Program-made: the position numbers and the translations under genes | NCBI GenBank assembly: GCA_018242605.1 | Contig: JAFEBP010000013.1 | Location: 105,641 to 169,640 of the forward strand | Length of the DNA stretch: 64,000 bases | Direction: 5' to 3' | Origin: Planctomycetota bacterium | GTDB lineage: Bacteria > Planctomycetota > Phycisphaerae > Phycisphaerales > UBA1924 | Notes under the pieces: generated by a model | Databases searched by the model: none | What the model was told of the DNA's origin: nothing | The model's input: only the letters and a program-made list of their open reading frames with translations | Shown here: positions 1 through 11,200 of the stretch, piece after piece | Layout of the letters: each line of letters begins with the position of its first letter | How positions within the stretch are numbered: the stretch's first letter is position 1

Positions 1-63
1 GGGCTGTGCGGCTAACCTTGCTCGTCCCACCGTGTCGTGGATGGGTACCCCGAGCGATCGACC

Positions 64-888
64 ATGGCCAACAAACACCCTGCCGTGTTGCTTTCCATCC
101 TGTTCGCGTGCGCCCCAGCCGGGGCCCAGCCGATGTGGACATCGGAGGCCCGCTCCGTGAACGCGAATGTCTATGCCAACGCCGGCACGAACGGAGACTC
201 GCAATCGTCCGGGGGCCACCTGCTCCCGTTCGAGGGCTCCATCGGGCCCGTCGCCTCGGGCCCGTGCAGCTTCGACGGGATGGAATACGGCGAGTCCTCC
301 GCCACCGCCGCCGTGACCCAGCAATCTTCGTTCACCGAACGGGGCCTCATCGCCGTCGGTTCCGCCGCGATCTACTTGAGCGAGTCCAATCAGAACGTCG
401 TCTGCGGCTCCTCCGGAGACGCCAGCAGCGTGGGCACCGTGGAGTTCACGCTTGGGGCCGGTTCCGCCTTCACACTCACGTACAACCTTGTCTCGGTCAT
501 CGGCGCCGCCAGCGTCGATCTCTACCACCGCGATTCAGACACGTACGTCTTCATCCTCGCGGCGACCAGCCAGGGAACGCTCGCTGATGTGATCGTCGGC
601 GACCTCCCCGCGGGTCGATACCTCCTGAGCTGGGGCGCTTCAGTCGCCACGCAAACCGGCGGTCCCGCGAATGTCACCACCTCGTACGACTTCAACCTTC
701 AGATCGGCGGCGCCGGTCCGTGCATCGGAGACTTCAACCAAGACGGCGGCGTTGACGGCGCGGACGTCGAAGCGTTCTTTGTGCCATGGCAGGAGGGGGA
801 CGCCGCGGCGGACGTGAACGGCGACGGCGGCGTTGACGGCGCGGACGTTGAGACGTTCTTCCTCGCGTGGCAGGCCGGGGGCTGCTGA
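64..888 (+). CDS. Secreted GC-type dockerin protein, function unknown
   Basis: Encodes 274 residues from the ATG at 64; an in-frame ATG at 37 would add nine charged residues in front of the signal peptide, so 64 is preferred. Residues 1-22 form a signal peptide ending in AGAQ. The middle (about 25-215) is rich in Ser, Gly, Val and Thr and looks like a beta-sandwich, but I do not recognise its family. The last 55 residues are a GC-type dockerin: a Cys (GPCIGDF), two EF-hand-like repeats (DFNQDGGVDGADV and DVNGDGGVDGADV, each closed by FF-x2-WQ) and a terminal Cys. By analogy with this tail in Phycisphaerae the protein is exported and probably held at the cell surface. It is the first of nine consecutive same-strand genes with this tail. 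Confidence 0.85.
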   Translation: MANKHPAVLLSILFACAPAGAQPMWTSEARSVNANVYANAGTNGDSQSSGGHLLPFEGSIGPVASGPCSFDGMEYGESSATAAVTQQSSFTERGLIAVGSAAIYLSESNQNVVCGSSGDASSVGTVEFTLGAGSAFTLTYNLVSVIGAASVDLYHRDSDTYVFILAATSQGTLADVIVGDLPAGRYLLSWGASVATQTGGPANVTTSYDFNLQIGGAGPCIGDFNQDGGVDGADVEAFFVPWQEGDAAADVNGDGGVDGADVETFFLAWQAGGC

Positions 889-942
889 ACCGATACCATC
901 GTCCCGGGTGCGGCGAAAGCGCTGACCCCGGAGGACCGATCG

Positions 943-2406
943 ATGCGAGTTCCGCTAGCGCTCGTGCTGTGCATGGTTTCCACCGCTTCCTCGCCCGGGC
1001 AGGAGGGCTTTGGCGGTGCGGTTCGCCGCGGCCCGTTCCAACAGGCCGCGGTGCTCTCGCTGGTGCCGTCCTTTGATTCGCGGGATCCACTCCCGTTCCT
1101 GCCTCCGTACCGCGCGGCCGCCGTCGCGTGCTTTGACCCAACCTCACCGCCCGCGCCGGAGGTGATCGAAGCGCTCGAGGGCCTCATGAACGGGTACGGG
1201 CCGCGGTACGTCATCACCGCGCGCTGGACGAGCACCGCCGCGGGCAACGCGGGCCCCATCGGCAACCCGCCGACGCTCACGTACAGCCTGGTGCCCGACG
1301 GCGTGTACATCCCCGGCCAGAACTTCGAGCCCGACAGCGTCAACTACCTCTTCACGGTCATGAACACCCGCTTCGGCGGCAACACCGCGCTCTGGCAGGC
1401 CAAGGTCGATCAGGCGTTCGCGGCGTGGGCGCTCAACTCGGGCGTGCGGATCTCCCGCGTGAGCGACGACGGCGCGCCCTGGCCCGGCAGCCCCGGCCAG
1501 GCCGGACTGCGGGGCGACATCCGCCTGGCGATGCACCCCATGGACGGAGTCAACGGCGTGCTCGCCGCCGCGAGAATCCCGACCATCGGCGACATCGTGC
1601 TGGACTCCTCCGAGAACTGGGCCGCGCCCGGCAACGACTATCGATTCCTGCGCAACGTGCTTGCCCATGAAGCGGGGCACGCGCTGGGATTCAATCATGT
1701 GGGCCCCACCGACAGCACCAAGCTCATGGAGCCGTTCTATTTCAATGACCGAGACGGCCCGCTCGACGATGACATCCGCGCCGCCCACCGGAACTACGGC
1801 GACCCCGACGAGAACAACGACTCCATCGCCGCCCCGACCGCGCTGGGCGCGCTGAACCCCGACGCGACGCTCACGCGCGTAAAGCTCTCGCTGGACGGCG
1901 CGGCCGACACCGATTACTTCGCGTTCACGCTCACCCAGCGTTCGCAGGTGATGGCCGCCGCGTCGCCGGTGGGGTCCAGTTACTTTGTCGGCCCGTACAA
2001 CGGCACCAACACGCTCACCAACACGCTGTCGATGCAGTCGCTCTCCGTGCAGTTGCTCACCACGGCGGGCGGCACGATCTCCGCGTCGCCCGCGCACGCC
2101 CCGGGCGTGAGCGGCCAGACCCCGCCCGCGCCGCTCGACTCCGGCGACTACATCGTCAAGGTCTTCAGCCCCGCCGGCAGCACCGACAACGTCCAGCGCT
2201 ACACGCTGACGCTCACGGCCTTCGGCCTGCCTCCTTGCTTCGCCGACTTTAATCAGGACGGCGGAATCGACGGTGCCGACGCCGATGCGTTCTTCGCCGC
2301 GTGGGAGCTCGGCCTGCCCGAGGCCGACGTGAACCAGGACGGCGGCGTGGACGGGAGCGACGTGACCACGTTCTTCGCGGCGTGGGAAGCGGGCGGCTGC
2401 GGCTGA
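943..2406 (+). CDS. Matrixin-like zinc metalloprotease with GC-type dockerin tail
   Basis: Encodes 487 residues. The N-terminal 20 residues are a signal peptide (LALVLCMVSTASS). The zinc site is HEAGHALGFNH at residue 242, the metzincin HExxHxxGxxH pattern, followed 16 residues on by a candidate Met-turn in STKLMEPF. This places it with matrixin/M10-like or related metzincins; the family beyond that is not resolved. Residues 290-430 resemble a pre-peptidase C-terminal (PPC-like) beta domain (phrase DTDYFAFTL). The tail is a two-repeat GC-type dockerin starting at CFADFNQDGG and ending GGCG, one residue past the usual terminal Cys. The expected role is extracellular proteolysis. It starts 54 bases after the previous gene on the same strand. 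Confidence 0.87.
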   Translation: MRVPLALVLCMVSTASSPGQEGFGGAVRRGPFQQAAVLSLVPSFDSRDPLPFLPPYRAAAVACFDPTSPPAPEVIEALEGLMNGYGPRYVITARWTSTAAGNAGPIGNPPTLTYSLVPDGVYIPGQNFEPDSVNYLFTVMNTRFGGNTALWQAKVDQAFAAWALNSGVRISRVSDDGAPWPGSPGQAGLRGDIRLAMHPMDGVNGVLAAARIPTIGDIVLDSSENWAAPGNDYRFLRNVLAHEAGHALGFNHVGPTDSTKLMEPFYFNDRDGPLDDDIRAAHRNYGDPDENNDSIAAPTALGALNPDATLTRVKLSLDGAADTDYFAFTLTQRSQVMAAASPVGSSYFVGPYNGTNTLTNTLSMQSLSVQLLTTAGGTISASPAHAPGVSGQTPPAPLDSGDYIVKVFSPAGSTDNVQRYTLTLTAFGLPPCFADFNQDGGIDGADADAFFAAWELGLPEADVNQDGGVDGSDVTTFFAAWEAGGCG

Positions 2407-2666
2407 CCCCGGGCGGGTGTGGCCTCGCGATAGGCGCACGCCCACGGGTCTGCGCGGCGTCGGGTGCTTTGAGGGAAATATCCCTGATCGCGCAGCGGCG
2501 TCTCGCGTCGCCGCGTGCGCGGAGTATGCTGATACACATCAGTGAGTCTTCGACATCGCGTGATCGGCTATTGCCGGACATTCAAGACCAACTGATGGCG
2601 ACCATGTCGCTGAGTGGTTTACGCGCGCACGCGTGACCCAGCGTCTCCACCAAAAGGGGAAAGACC

Positions 2667-5597
2667 ATGACCCGTCTTTCGCGGAGTCGATCGAATCTCG
2701 TCTGTCATCATTTTCTACGGATCGGTTCGGCGTGCGGGCCCGGCGCGCTCGCTGCGCCTGCCGCGGGTGTGTGCGGAATTTCACACGCCCAGAAACCCCG
2801 ACGGTCCCAACTGGAAGACGCAAGCCGATCGCCGCGAGTTCACCGGGCGATGACGCATCACACCGCGCGCGGCGTGACCGTGCTTTTCGGCCGAGCTCGG
2901 GAAGATCGCATCGGCCCAACCTGGGACCACGAAGATACCGCCCGGACCGGGCGAGTGCTCGGCGGCCCGTCGGCTGTTGTCGCCCTGATCCTTCTGCTGC
3001 TGTCCACCTTTGGCACGCCTGCCCGGGCTCAGTGCCTCGCGGGATGGCTGCCGAGCGAGAGCGTTCCCGGTATTGGCGACGGTGTCCTCGCTCTGGCGAC
3101 ACTCCCTAGCGGTGACGTCATCGCGGGCGGGACGTTTACGACGGCTGGCGGCGTGCCGGCGAACTACATCGCCCGTTACAACCCAACCACCCGGGTCTGG
3201 TCCGCGTTGGGATCGGGCACGAATGCCTTCCTCTGGGCTGTTGCAGTCCTGCCGGACGGTGATGTGATTGCAGGCGGGAGGTTCACCTCCGCCGGTGGTG
3301 TAGCGGCCAACTCCATCGCTCGATATCACCCGACCACGGGCCTCTGGTCCGCGTTGGGGTCTGGTGCAAACGCCGATGTCCACGTCTTCGTCGTCCTGCC
3401 CGATGGTGACATGATCGTGGGCGGAAGCTTCACCACGGCCGGGGGCATGGCGGCGAACCACATCGCCCGCTACAACCCAACCACTGGCGTTTGGTCCGCG
3501 CTGGGATCGGGATTGAATAGCACCGTCTACTCCCTCGCGCTTCTACCCGGCGGCGATCTAATCGTGGGCGGGGAGTTCGATTTCGCCGGCGGCGTGATGG
3601 CGAACCACATCGCCCGCTACAACCCAACCTCAGGCACCTGGTCCGCACTTGGAGAGGGGGTGGCTGACAGCAACTTCACATCCGTCGACGCCCTCGCAGT
3701 CCTGCCTGGCGGCGACGTGATCGCGGGTGGAAACTTCAACAGGGCCGGGGGTGCGGCCGCGAAACGCATCGCGCGTTACAACCCAGCCACAGGCATCTGG
3801 TCCGCTCTTGGCGCGGGGACAACCGACGACGTATCGGCCATGTCGCTCCTGCCAGGTGGAGACCTGATCGTGGGCGGGCGGTTCACCATGGCCGGGGGCA
3901 TCGCGGCCAGCAAGATCGCTCGCTACAACCCGGTCACAGGCGCTTGGTCCGCCTTGGGATCCGGGATTAGTGGCGACTCAGAGTTCAACGTCGTTCAAGT
4001 CAGAGCCCTCACAGTTCTGCCGGGCGGTGATGTTGTTGTCGGCGGGTGGTTCGGCTCGGCCGGAGGTGTAATCGCGAGCCACATTGCCCGCTACAACCCA
4101 ACCACAGACCTCTGGGCCGGGCGGGGATCGGGAATGAACGACGATGTCCACTCCCTCGCGATCCTGCCGGGCGGGGATGTGATCATTGGAGGGCAATTCA
4201 CAACGGCCGATGGTGTGTCGGCGAATCACATCGCTCGCTACAACCCGACCACCCGCACGTATTCCGCGCTCGGTTCCGGCATCAATACGTTGTACTCAAA
4301 CGTCACCGCCCTTGCGGTTCTGCCCGGCGGTGATGTCATCGCGGGCGGCAACTTCACCATGGCCGGCGGCGTTACGGCAAACTCCATCGCTCGCTACAAC
4401 CCGACCACGGGCGTCTTTTCCGCACTTAGTTCGGGGATGGGTACGTTGTACCCAAGCGTCCTCGCCCTCGCGGTTCTTCCGGGTGGGGACGTAATTGCGG
4501 GAGGGACCTTCACCATGGCCGGGGGCGTTCCTGCAAACTATATCGCCCGCTATAACCCGACCACCGGAGTGTGGTCCTCGCTGGGCGCGGGGACAGACGG
4601 CTTGGTCTACGCCCTCGCGCTCCTGCCGGGCGGGGATGTGATCGCGGGCGGGACCTTTACCGCGACCGGGGGCACGACGGCAGGCTACATCGCTCGCTAC
4701 AACCCCACCACACGGGTCTGGTCCACTCTGAGTTCGGGGATGGACCGCTTCGTCGTCGCCCTCGCCGTCTTGCCGGACGGAGATGTGATCGCGGGTGGAA
4801 ACTTCACCAGAGCCGGTGGCGCGGCGGCCACATATGTCGCGCGCTACAGCCCGACCACCGGCACTTGGTCCCCACTGGGAGCGGGGATAGAAATATCCAA
4901 TAACGGCTCCGTGTACGCCCTCGCGGTCCTGCCGGACGGTGACGTCATCGTGGGCGGGGATTTCATCAGGGCCGGAGGCGTCGCGACCAACTACATCTCC
5001 CGATTCAACCCGACCACCGGCGTCTGGTCCGCACTCGGAGCGGGGACAAACGGCAGCGTCAGAACGCTCGCTGTTCTGCCGGGCGGCGACGTGCTCGCGG
5101 GGGGTTTCTTCTCCACCGCGGGCGGGAACGAGTCGGCGTATTTCGCTCGATACACCTTCGGGAGCTCCGTCGCGAAGATCACCTCGCAGCCGCAGAACAC
5201 ATCCGCTTGCCTCGCCGGCAGCGCGATCTTCTCAGTTACCGCCACGAGCGATGAGCCCCTCACCTACCAATGGCGCAAGGACACCGTCGCGATCGAAACG
5301 GTAACGAACCCTTCCGCCGCGACGATGACGCTGATGCTCACCGATCTATCGGCCGCCGATGTCGGTTCGTACGACTGCATCGTCACCAACGTCTGCGGCA
5401 GCACCACCACCAACCCAGCCACCCTCACCATCTGCATCGGAGACTTTGACTGTGACGGCGGCGCTGATGGCGCTGACGTAGGCGCGTTCTTTGGTGCCTG
5501 GGAAGCAGGAGAAGCGCGGAGTGATGTGAACGCCGACGGCGGCGTCGACGGCGCCGATGTAGACACATTCTTCGAGCACTGGGAAGCGGGCTGCTGA
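2667..5597 (+). CDS. Secreted 14-unit beta-propeller protein with Ig-like domain and GC-type dockerin
   Basis: Encodes 976 residues. The ATG at 2667 has a purine-rich ribosome site (AAAAGGGGAAAG) just upstream, but the signal peptide core (VVALILLLLSTFGTPARAQ) lies about 100 residues in, so the in-frame ATG at 2850 is an alternative start. Residues 140-834 are 14 tandem units of about 47-55 residues, each with LPxGDVIAGGxF, an AGG turn, IARYNPTT and WSALGSG. This is a kelch/delta-60-like beta-propeller blade, and 14 units would suit two seven-bladed rings. An Ig-like domain follows (835-920, TYQWRKD), then a two-repeat GC-type dockerin from CIGDFDCDGG to the terminal Cys. Binding or adhesion is likely; no catalytic motif is visible. 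It is a paralogue of the gene at 22331. Confidence 0.88.
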   Translation: MTRLSRSRSNLVCHHFLRIGSACGPGALAAPAAGVCGISHAQKPRRSQLEDASRSPRVHRAMTHHTARGVTVLFGRAREDRIGPTWDHEDTARTGRVLGGPSAVVALILLLLSTFGTPARAQCLAGWLPSESVPGIGDGVLALATLPSGDVIAGGTFTTAGGVPANYIARYNPTTRVWSALGSGTNAFLWAVAVLPDGDVIAGGRFTSAGGVAANSIARYHPTTGLWSALGSGANADVHVFVVLPDGDMIVGGSFTTAGGMAANHIARYNPTTGVWSALGSGLNSTVYSLALLPGGDLIVGGEFDFAGGVMANHIARYNPTSGTWSALGEGVADSNFTSVDALAVLPGGDVIAGGNFNRAGGAAAKRIARYNPATGIWSALGAGTTDDVSAMSLLPGGDLIVGGRFTMAGGIAASKIARYNPVTGAWSALGSGISGDSEFNVVQVRALTVLPGGDVVVGGWFGSAGGVIASHIARYNPTTDLWAGRGSGMNDDVHSLAILPGGDVIIGGQFTTADGVSANHIARYNPTTRTYSALGSGINTLYSNVTALAVLPGGDVIAGGNFTMAGGVTANSIARYNPTTGVFSALSSGMGTLYPSVLALAVLPGGDVIAGGTFTMAGGVPANYIARYNPTTGVWSSLGAGTDGLVYALALLPGGDVIAGGTFTATGGTTAGYIARYNPTTRVWSTLSSGMDRFVVALAVLPDGDVIAGGNFTRAGGAAATYVARYSPTTGTWSPLGAGIEISNNGSVYALAVLPDGDVIVGGDFIRAGGVATNYISRFNPTTGVWSALGAGTNGSVRTLAVLPGGDVLAGGFFSTAGGNESAYFARYTFGSSVAKITSQPQNTSACLAGSAIFSVTATSDEPLTYQWRKDTVAIETVTNPSAATMTLMLTDLSAADVGSYDCIVTNVCGSTTTNPATLTICIGDFDCDGGADGADVGAFFGAWEAGEARSDVNADGGVDGADVDTFFEHWEAGC

Positions 5598-5623
5598 GCC
5601 TTCACTCTAAAAAGGAGTCAGTT

Positions 5624-7957
5624 GTGAAAAACACGATCGGCTGTATCGTCCTCGTTGCAGGCCTGGCAATGACAGCGAGCGCTCAGGACACGTCCCGCCT
5701 GGAGCTGGATTGCAGCCTGGACGGGGTCACGTGGTCTCACGATGTCGTTGTCAACCTGTCTTCGAACCGTGCTGCCGATGTTCTGCTCCGGGCCCGGATC
5801 TCATGGACCGGCGCCGCGCCGGCCTCGGGGTTTGCCTACCTGGTCTGGCAGCCGGTGATCGGCAACGTCCGCCCGGGCATGGACTCAATCAACCCGTTCG
5901 CCGATCGCGGCAACAACACGAACGGAGGCGCTGTAGACCTCGACGGCTCTGCCCTCGACGGCCCATTCGGCCGCATCCGACCGTTCGCCTCGACCGGCCC
6001 GACGCAGACCCACTTCTACACTGCACACACTCACGCGGGCGGCAGCGGTGGCGCTCCCCCGGGGACGTACCTCCGCATCGCTCGCGATGACATCACCCGC
6101 TGGATGGGCACGGGGCCGACCTCGGGCACCTCCGCCCTAAACAACTTCAACGGCGCAGGTGGCGTGGCGTCCGTGCAGAAGTCTCGGGAAATCGTCGGCC
6201 CGAACGACCCGCCGTACAACCCCGACGTGACGGGAGTGACCATCCTGCTGCTCTCGCTGCACGTGGGAGGTCCCGCTATGGGCCAGCCGCAGGTTCTAAG
6301 CTGGGGCGCGCCGACCACCGGCATGAGCCGGAACACCATCAGCGGAGCACGCGAAGCATCGTGGTACAACGGCCCGGGCGACTACTCTGGTCGCCTCAAG
6401 GGCACCGTGGAAGTCATCCCGGCGTCGATCACGATCAGCGATCAGACCGTGCTGCACGTCAACGCGGCGGCCGCGGCGGGAGGGAACGGATTCTCGTGGG
6501 CAACGGCGTTCCGCGACCTTCAGGACGCTCTCGACGCGGCGCGGGCGCTCAGCGCCCCGCCTCAGATCTGGGTAGCGCAGGGAACGTACCGGCCGGACCG
6601 GGGCACGCGCGATCGAGATGCTTCGTTCCGGATGGTCTCGGGCGCCACGTTGCTCGGCGGGTTCGCCGGCACCGAATCCGAAGCTTCGCAACGCAACCCG
6701 GTCGCACATCCGACCATTCTCACCGGCGATCTTGGAGTTCCACCCGCGAACAGCTTCCGCGTTATAACAGCAAGCTCGCTCACCTCCGCCGCGGAAGTCG
6801 TGGGCTTCACGATCGGCTCGGCGATCGTCGATGAGTTCGTCGGCGCGGGCGGCGCGGTCTACGCGGAGTCCTCGCGGCTCAACATCACTGATTGCATCCT
6901 GACGCAGAACTTCGGCCGTGGGCCTTATATTGGTGGGGGCGCCGCCGCGGGGCTCTTTGCAGGAGCCGGGTCGGCCGTACGCATGACCAACTGCCGGATC
7001 GTCCGCAACGGTGGCGAGCCAGGCGGATACGAGGCGTCTCCCTACGGATTGCCGGGAGGGACCGGCTGGGGGATCATCTGCGATCAGTCCTCGCTCGTTG
7101 TGACGAACTGCGTGGTCGCCGAGAACACCGGGGGCAGCGGCAGCGGCGGATCATGCACCGCGGGTGTCGGCCATGATGGCGGCAACGGCGGCGACGGCGG
7201 CGGTCTGTCGCTGACCGGCAACTCGACCGCAACGGTGACGAATAGCGTGTTCGTCGGCAACCGGGCCGGCAACGGTGGCTCCGGGGTGTATTGCAACGTT
7301 CGCTCGGGCTCACCCGGATCGCCGGGCACCGGCGGCGGAATCTCCGTCGCCGATTCCACGCTGACGCTGACTAACTGCTCGCTGGCCTCCAACTCTTCGG
7401 CGATCGTCGGTTCCATGCCGGGGGTCACGGTTCGCAACTCCATCGTGTGGAACAACACCTGGAGCACGCAACTGGCCGGCGGGGCCAGCGTTGAGTTCTC
7501 CTCCTTGCCGCAGGCCTATCCCGGCGCCGGCAATCTCGTCGGCGATCCCATGTTCATCAACATGGCCGGCCCGGACCACATCCTCGGCACGCGGGACGAT
7601 GACCTGCGCCTCGCGCCTTCATCGCCCTGCATCGACGCCGCGGACAACTCGGCCGTACCGCTCGGCGTTCTGACCGATCTGGCGGGCGGACCGCGCTTCT
7701 TCGATGAACCGTTCACCTCCGACACGGGCGTGCCCGGCGGCGCGGGCGGGCCCGCGATCGCCGACATGGGCGCTTTCGAGCGGCCGCTGATCTGCTTAGG
7801 CGATTACAACCTTGACGGCGGCATCGACGGCACGGACGTGCAGGCCTTCTACGCCGACTGGGAAGCCGGGCTCGCCGGAGCCGATCTCGACAACGACGGC
7901 GGGGTTGACGGCGCGGACGTCGAGGTCTTCATCACACGCTGGGAAGCGGGCTGCTGA
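5624..7957 (+). CDS. Right-handed parallel beta-helix protein with GC-type dockerin
   Basis: Encodes 777 residues. It starts 26 bases after the previous stop behind AAAAAGGAG, which supports the ATG at 5624. The signal peptide is residues 1-20 (LVAGLAMTASAQ). Residues 21-270 are an unrecognised beta-rich domain. At about residue 275 a stretch of the type LHVNAAAAAGGNGFSWATAF opens a right-handed parallel beta-helix, as in Chlamydia-PMP-like and polysaccharide-lyase-like surface proteins; the helix carries repeats with T-N-C (MTNCRIV, VTNCVVAEN, LTNCSLAS). The dockerin tail runs from CLGDYNLDGG to the final Cys. No lyase active site can be assigned from sequence alone, so adhesion or carbohydrate binding is as likely as catalysis. 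The close spacing suggests co-transcription with the propeller gene upstream. Confidence 0.87.
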   Translation: MKNTIGCIVLVAGLAMTASAQDTSRLELDCSLDGVTWSHDVVVNLSSNRAADVLLRARISWTGAAPASGFAYLVWQPVIGNVRPGMDSINPFADRGNNTNGGAVDLDGSALDGPFGRIRPFASTGPTQTHFYTAHTHAGGSGGAPPGTYLRIARDDITRWMGTGPTSGTSALNNFNGAGGVASVQKSREIVGPNDPPYNPDVTGVTILLLSLHVGGPAMGQPQVLSWGAPTTGMSRNTISGAREASWYNGPGDYSGRLKGTVEVIPASITISDQTVLHVNAAAAAGGNGFSWATAFRDLQDALDAARALSAPPQIWVAQGTYRPDRGTRDRDASFRMVSGATLLGGFAGTESEASQRNPVAHPTILTGDLGVPPANSFRVITASSLTSAAEVVGFTIGSAIVDEFVGAGGAVYAESSRLNITDCILTQNFGRGPYIGGGAAAGLFAGAGSAVRMTNCRIVRNGGEPGGYEASPYGLPGGTGWGIICDQSSLVVTNCVVAENTGGSGSGGSCTAGVGHDGGNGGDGGGLSLTGNSTATVTNSVFVGNRAGNGGSGVYCNVRSGSPGSPGTGGGISVADSTLTLTNCSLASNSSAIVGSMPGVTVRNSIVWNNTWSTQLAGGASVEFSSLPQAYPGAGNLVGDPMFINMAGPDHILGTRDDDLRLAPSSPCIDAADNSAVPLGVLTDLAGGPRFFDEPFTSDTGVPGGAGGPAIADMGAFERPLICLGDYNLDGGIDGTDVQAFYADWEAGLAGADLDNDGGVDGADVEVFITRWEAGC

Positions 7958-8225
7958 TCCGCCTTTGGCGCATCTCCGAACCGCGCGATCAGATCATGCG
8001 TTCACAAACCACGAGGCTCCGGTCACGATGCGCACAGTCCCGCGATGCACAACGAAGGGTTCTTCGCGCAATCGAGCCGCCATCCGGTCCTGTAACCACT
8101 TAACAGGCCTTTCGTTTTCAACGATTTGTGTATGATCCTTGTGCCATGGCGCTCTGTTGGGTTCATTGCTCACCCTCGGCCTTCTGTCAACCCGCCCCGC
8201 GCCTATCCGCATCACGGAGATCTAC

Positions 8226-11200
8226 ATGAACCGGCCGAACCCGAACGCGCGTCCTTTGTCTGCTTCCCTCGGTCGTTTCTGTATCGCAATCATGGCTGTG
8301 TGCGGCACCGTCGGCACGCTCGCCTCGGCACGGGCCGATGACCCGGCGTTCGCGGCGGTGAAGGGAGCCGATGACGGCTACCCGTCCTTCGACATCCGCT
8401 TCAACGCTGACGGCGAGCCCACGCAGCCCGTCGTCAACGCTCTCGCGAAGATCACCAAGGGCCCGGCGCTCGCCGATGAGCTCGCGCGGCTGCGTGCTTC
8501 CGTCGATTCCGTCCAGATCGACGACGATCCGTGCTTCGGCACGCCCCGCTTCGTCCGTTCCACCAGCGCGTTCCTCACCGCCGCCGACCCCGCCGCGGCT
8601 CCCGCCGAGGTCGTCGCCAAGTTCATCCGCGCGTACCCCGCGCTCTTCGAGATCGACGCCGCGGAAATCCCCAATGCGCGCAAGACCCGTGACTTCGTCA
8701 CCGAGCACAACGGCGTTGCACACCTCACCTTCCAGCAGTTGATCGACGGCATCGATCTGTTTGACGCGGGCATCAAAGCCAACGTCGCCCGCGACGGCCG
8801 GCTGCTCAACATCTCCAGCACCATGCTGCCGCGCCCGGCCAAGGGCTTCAGCGTCGCGGACGCGAAACTGACCGACCTGGAAGCGATCCGCGCCGCCGCG
8901 GCGAACGTGGGCGTCGATGTCACCGCCGACCCCACCCCAGCCGCCGAACCGCAGGGCGCGAACCGCAAGCGCACGTGGAACAACTCCGTGGACTTCCGCG
9001 CCGACCGCGCCATCGCGACCCAACGCGTTTACTTCCCGCTCAACCGCGACGAGATCCACCCGGCGTGGTACGTCACGATCCCCGTCAAGGGCATCGGCCA
9101 CACGTACAACATCGTCGTCGATGCCATCGACGGCACCATCCTGCACCGCGTGGACGAGTTGTGCATGGAAGTGGGCACGACCAATCTGCGCGTCTTCACC
9201 GTCGGCCCGGCGCCCTACCCCGAGCCGCTGTTCGACTCGCGCCGCATGGTCACGGTGAACCCCAGCGACCCGGGCGTCTCCACCGCGTCTCCCTTCGGCT
9301 GGCACGACACCAACGGCGTCGCCGGCGCGGACTTGACCGACACCCGCGGCAACAACGTCGACGCGCACCTGGATGCCAACAACGACAACTACGCCGACCT
9401 GCCGCGTCCCAACGGCGGACCATCGCTCGTATTCAACACATGGCGTGACCCAGCCGCCCAGCCCGCGACATGGGGCGACGCCTCTGTCGTGCAGAGTTTC
9501 TATCTGGCCAACCTGTACCACGATCGCCTGCACACGCTGGGGTTCACCGAAGCCGCGGGCAACTTCCAGACCAACAACTACGGCCGCGGCGGGGTCGGCA
9601 GCGACGCCGTGCAGTTCGATTGCCAGGACGGCAGCGGCACCAACAACGCCAACTTCGCCACGCCCGTCGACGGCACCCCCGGCCGCTGCCAGATGTACCT
9701 GTGGACGTCGGCTACGCCGCCACGGGATAGCGCCCTCGACACATCCATCGTGATGCATGAACTGACGCACGGCCTCTCGAACCGCCTCACCGGCGGGCCC
9801 GCCAACTCCAGCGCGCTCAACGCCACGCAGTCCGGCGGCATGGGCGAGGGGTGGAGCGACTTTGTCGCATTGTGCCTGGACTTCATGCCCGGCGACAACC
9901 CCAACGGAACGTATCCGGTGGGCACCTACTCGGCCAACAGCAGCGCGGGCCTGCGCCGCCGGCCGTACAGCACCAACACCACCACCAACCCCTTGAACTG
10001 GGACGCCTACGGCAGCGCCGGCACCACCAGCTACGGCATATTTCGTTCTACCGAAGTGCACAACACCGGAGAAATCTGGTGCAGTGCGCTGTGGGACTGC
10101 CGCGCGGGCTTGTTCCAGACCCGCGGCAACGCCGCCAACGAACTCATCCTCAAGTTGGCCGTGGACGGGATGAAACTCCAGCCCGCGAACCCCTCGTTCA
10201 TCCAGGCCCGCGACGCGGTCATCCAGGCCGATCTCGCACTCACGGGCGGCGCCAACCGCTACACGCTCTGGCAGGCCTTCGCCAAACGCGGGCTGGGCGC
10301 TTCGGCCAGCACGGCTTCGTCCGCCGCGGACTCCGTGACCATGGGGTTCGATGTCCCCGAGGGCACGGACGTGGGCGAACTGCCCGCCTCCGCCGGAGTG
10401 CTCGCGGGCAGCAGCCCGATCACCAACATCTCCGGCTCGCTCAGCACCGGTGATGTTGACATGTACCGCATCAACATCTGCAACTTTTCCGCCTTCTCCG
10501 CCACCACCGAGGGCGGCGCCGCGTTCAACACCCAGCTTTTCCTGTTCGACAGCAACGGCCTGCCCGTCACGTTCAACGACGACACCGCGACCGGCACCCA
10601 GTCGCGCATGACCGGTCAGTTCCTCACCGCCAACGGCGATTACTACCTGGCCGTCAGCGGCGCGGACCGCGACCCGGTCTCGAGCCTGGGCGAGTTGTGG
10701 CTCGACACGCCACTCACCACCGAGCGCACCGCCGCGGGACCGGGCGCGGGCAACGTCATCACCGGTTGGACGGGGACCGACGCGACGGATGGCGGCACAT
10801 ACACGATTACTCTCACGGGCGCGTGCGGCTCCACCCAGGGAACGTTCCCCGCCGAGCCCAAACCGCTCACGGCCTACGGCGTCTCTTCGCCCGGGCTCGC
10901 CACGTACGGCACGCCCATCGGCAACACCACGTTCACCGTGCGGGTCAGCGCAGCGACCCTGCCGGCATCAACGTCGATCTCCGTCACGCTCAACGCCTCG
11001 GCGCTCGGGCTGGGCACGCTCACGCTCAACAGCGCGGGCAACGGCAACTACTCGCGCCAGGTGACGCTGGGAACTCCCCCGGGCGGCTTCCACGATCTTC
11101 CCTATCACGTGACCGACGGCCAGGGCCGCACCTACGACGGCACACTCCTGCTGCACGTGAACGATGCGTCGGGCGCGTGCTGCCTGCCCTCGGGCGGCTG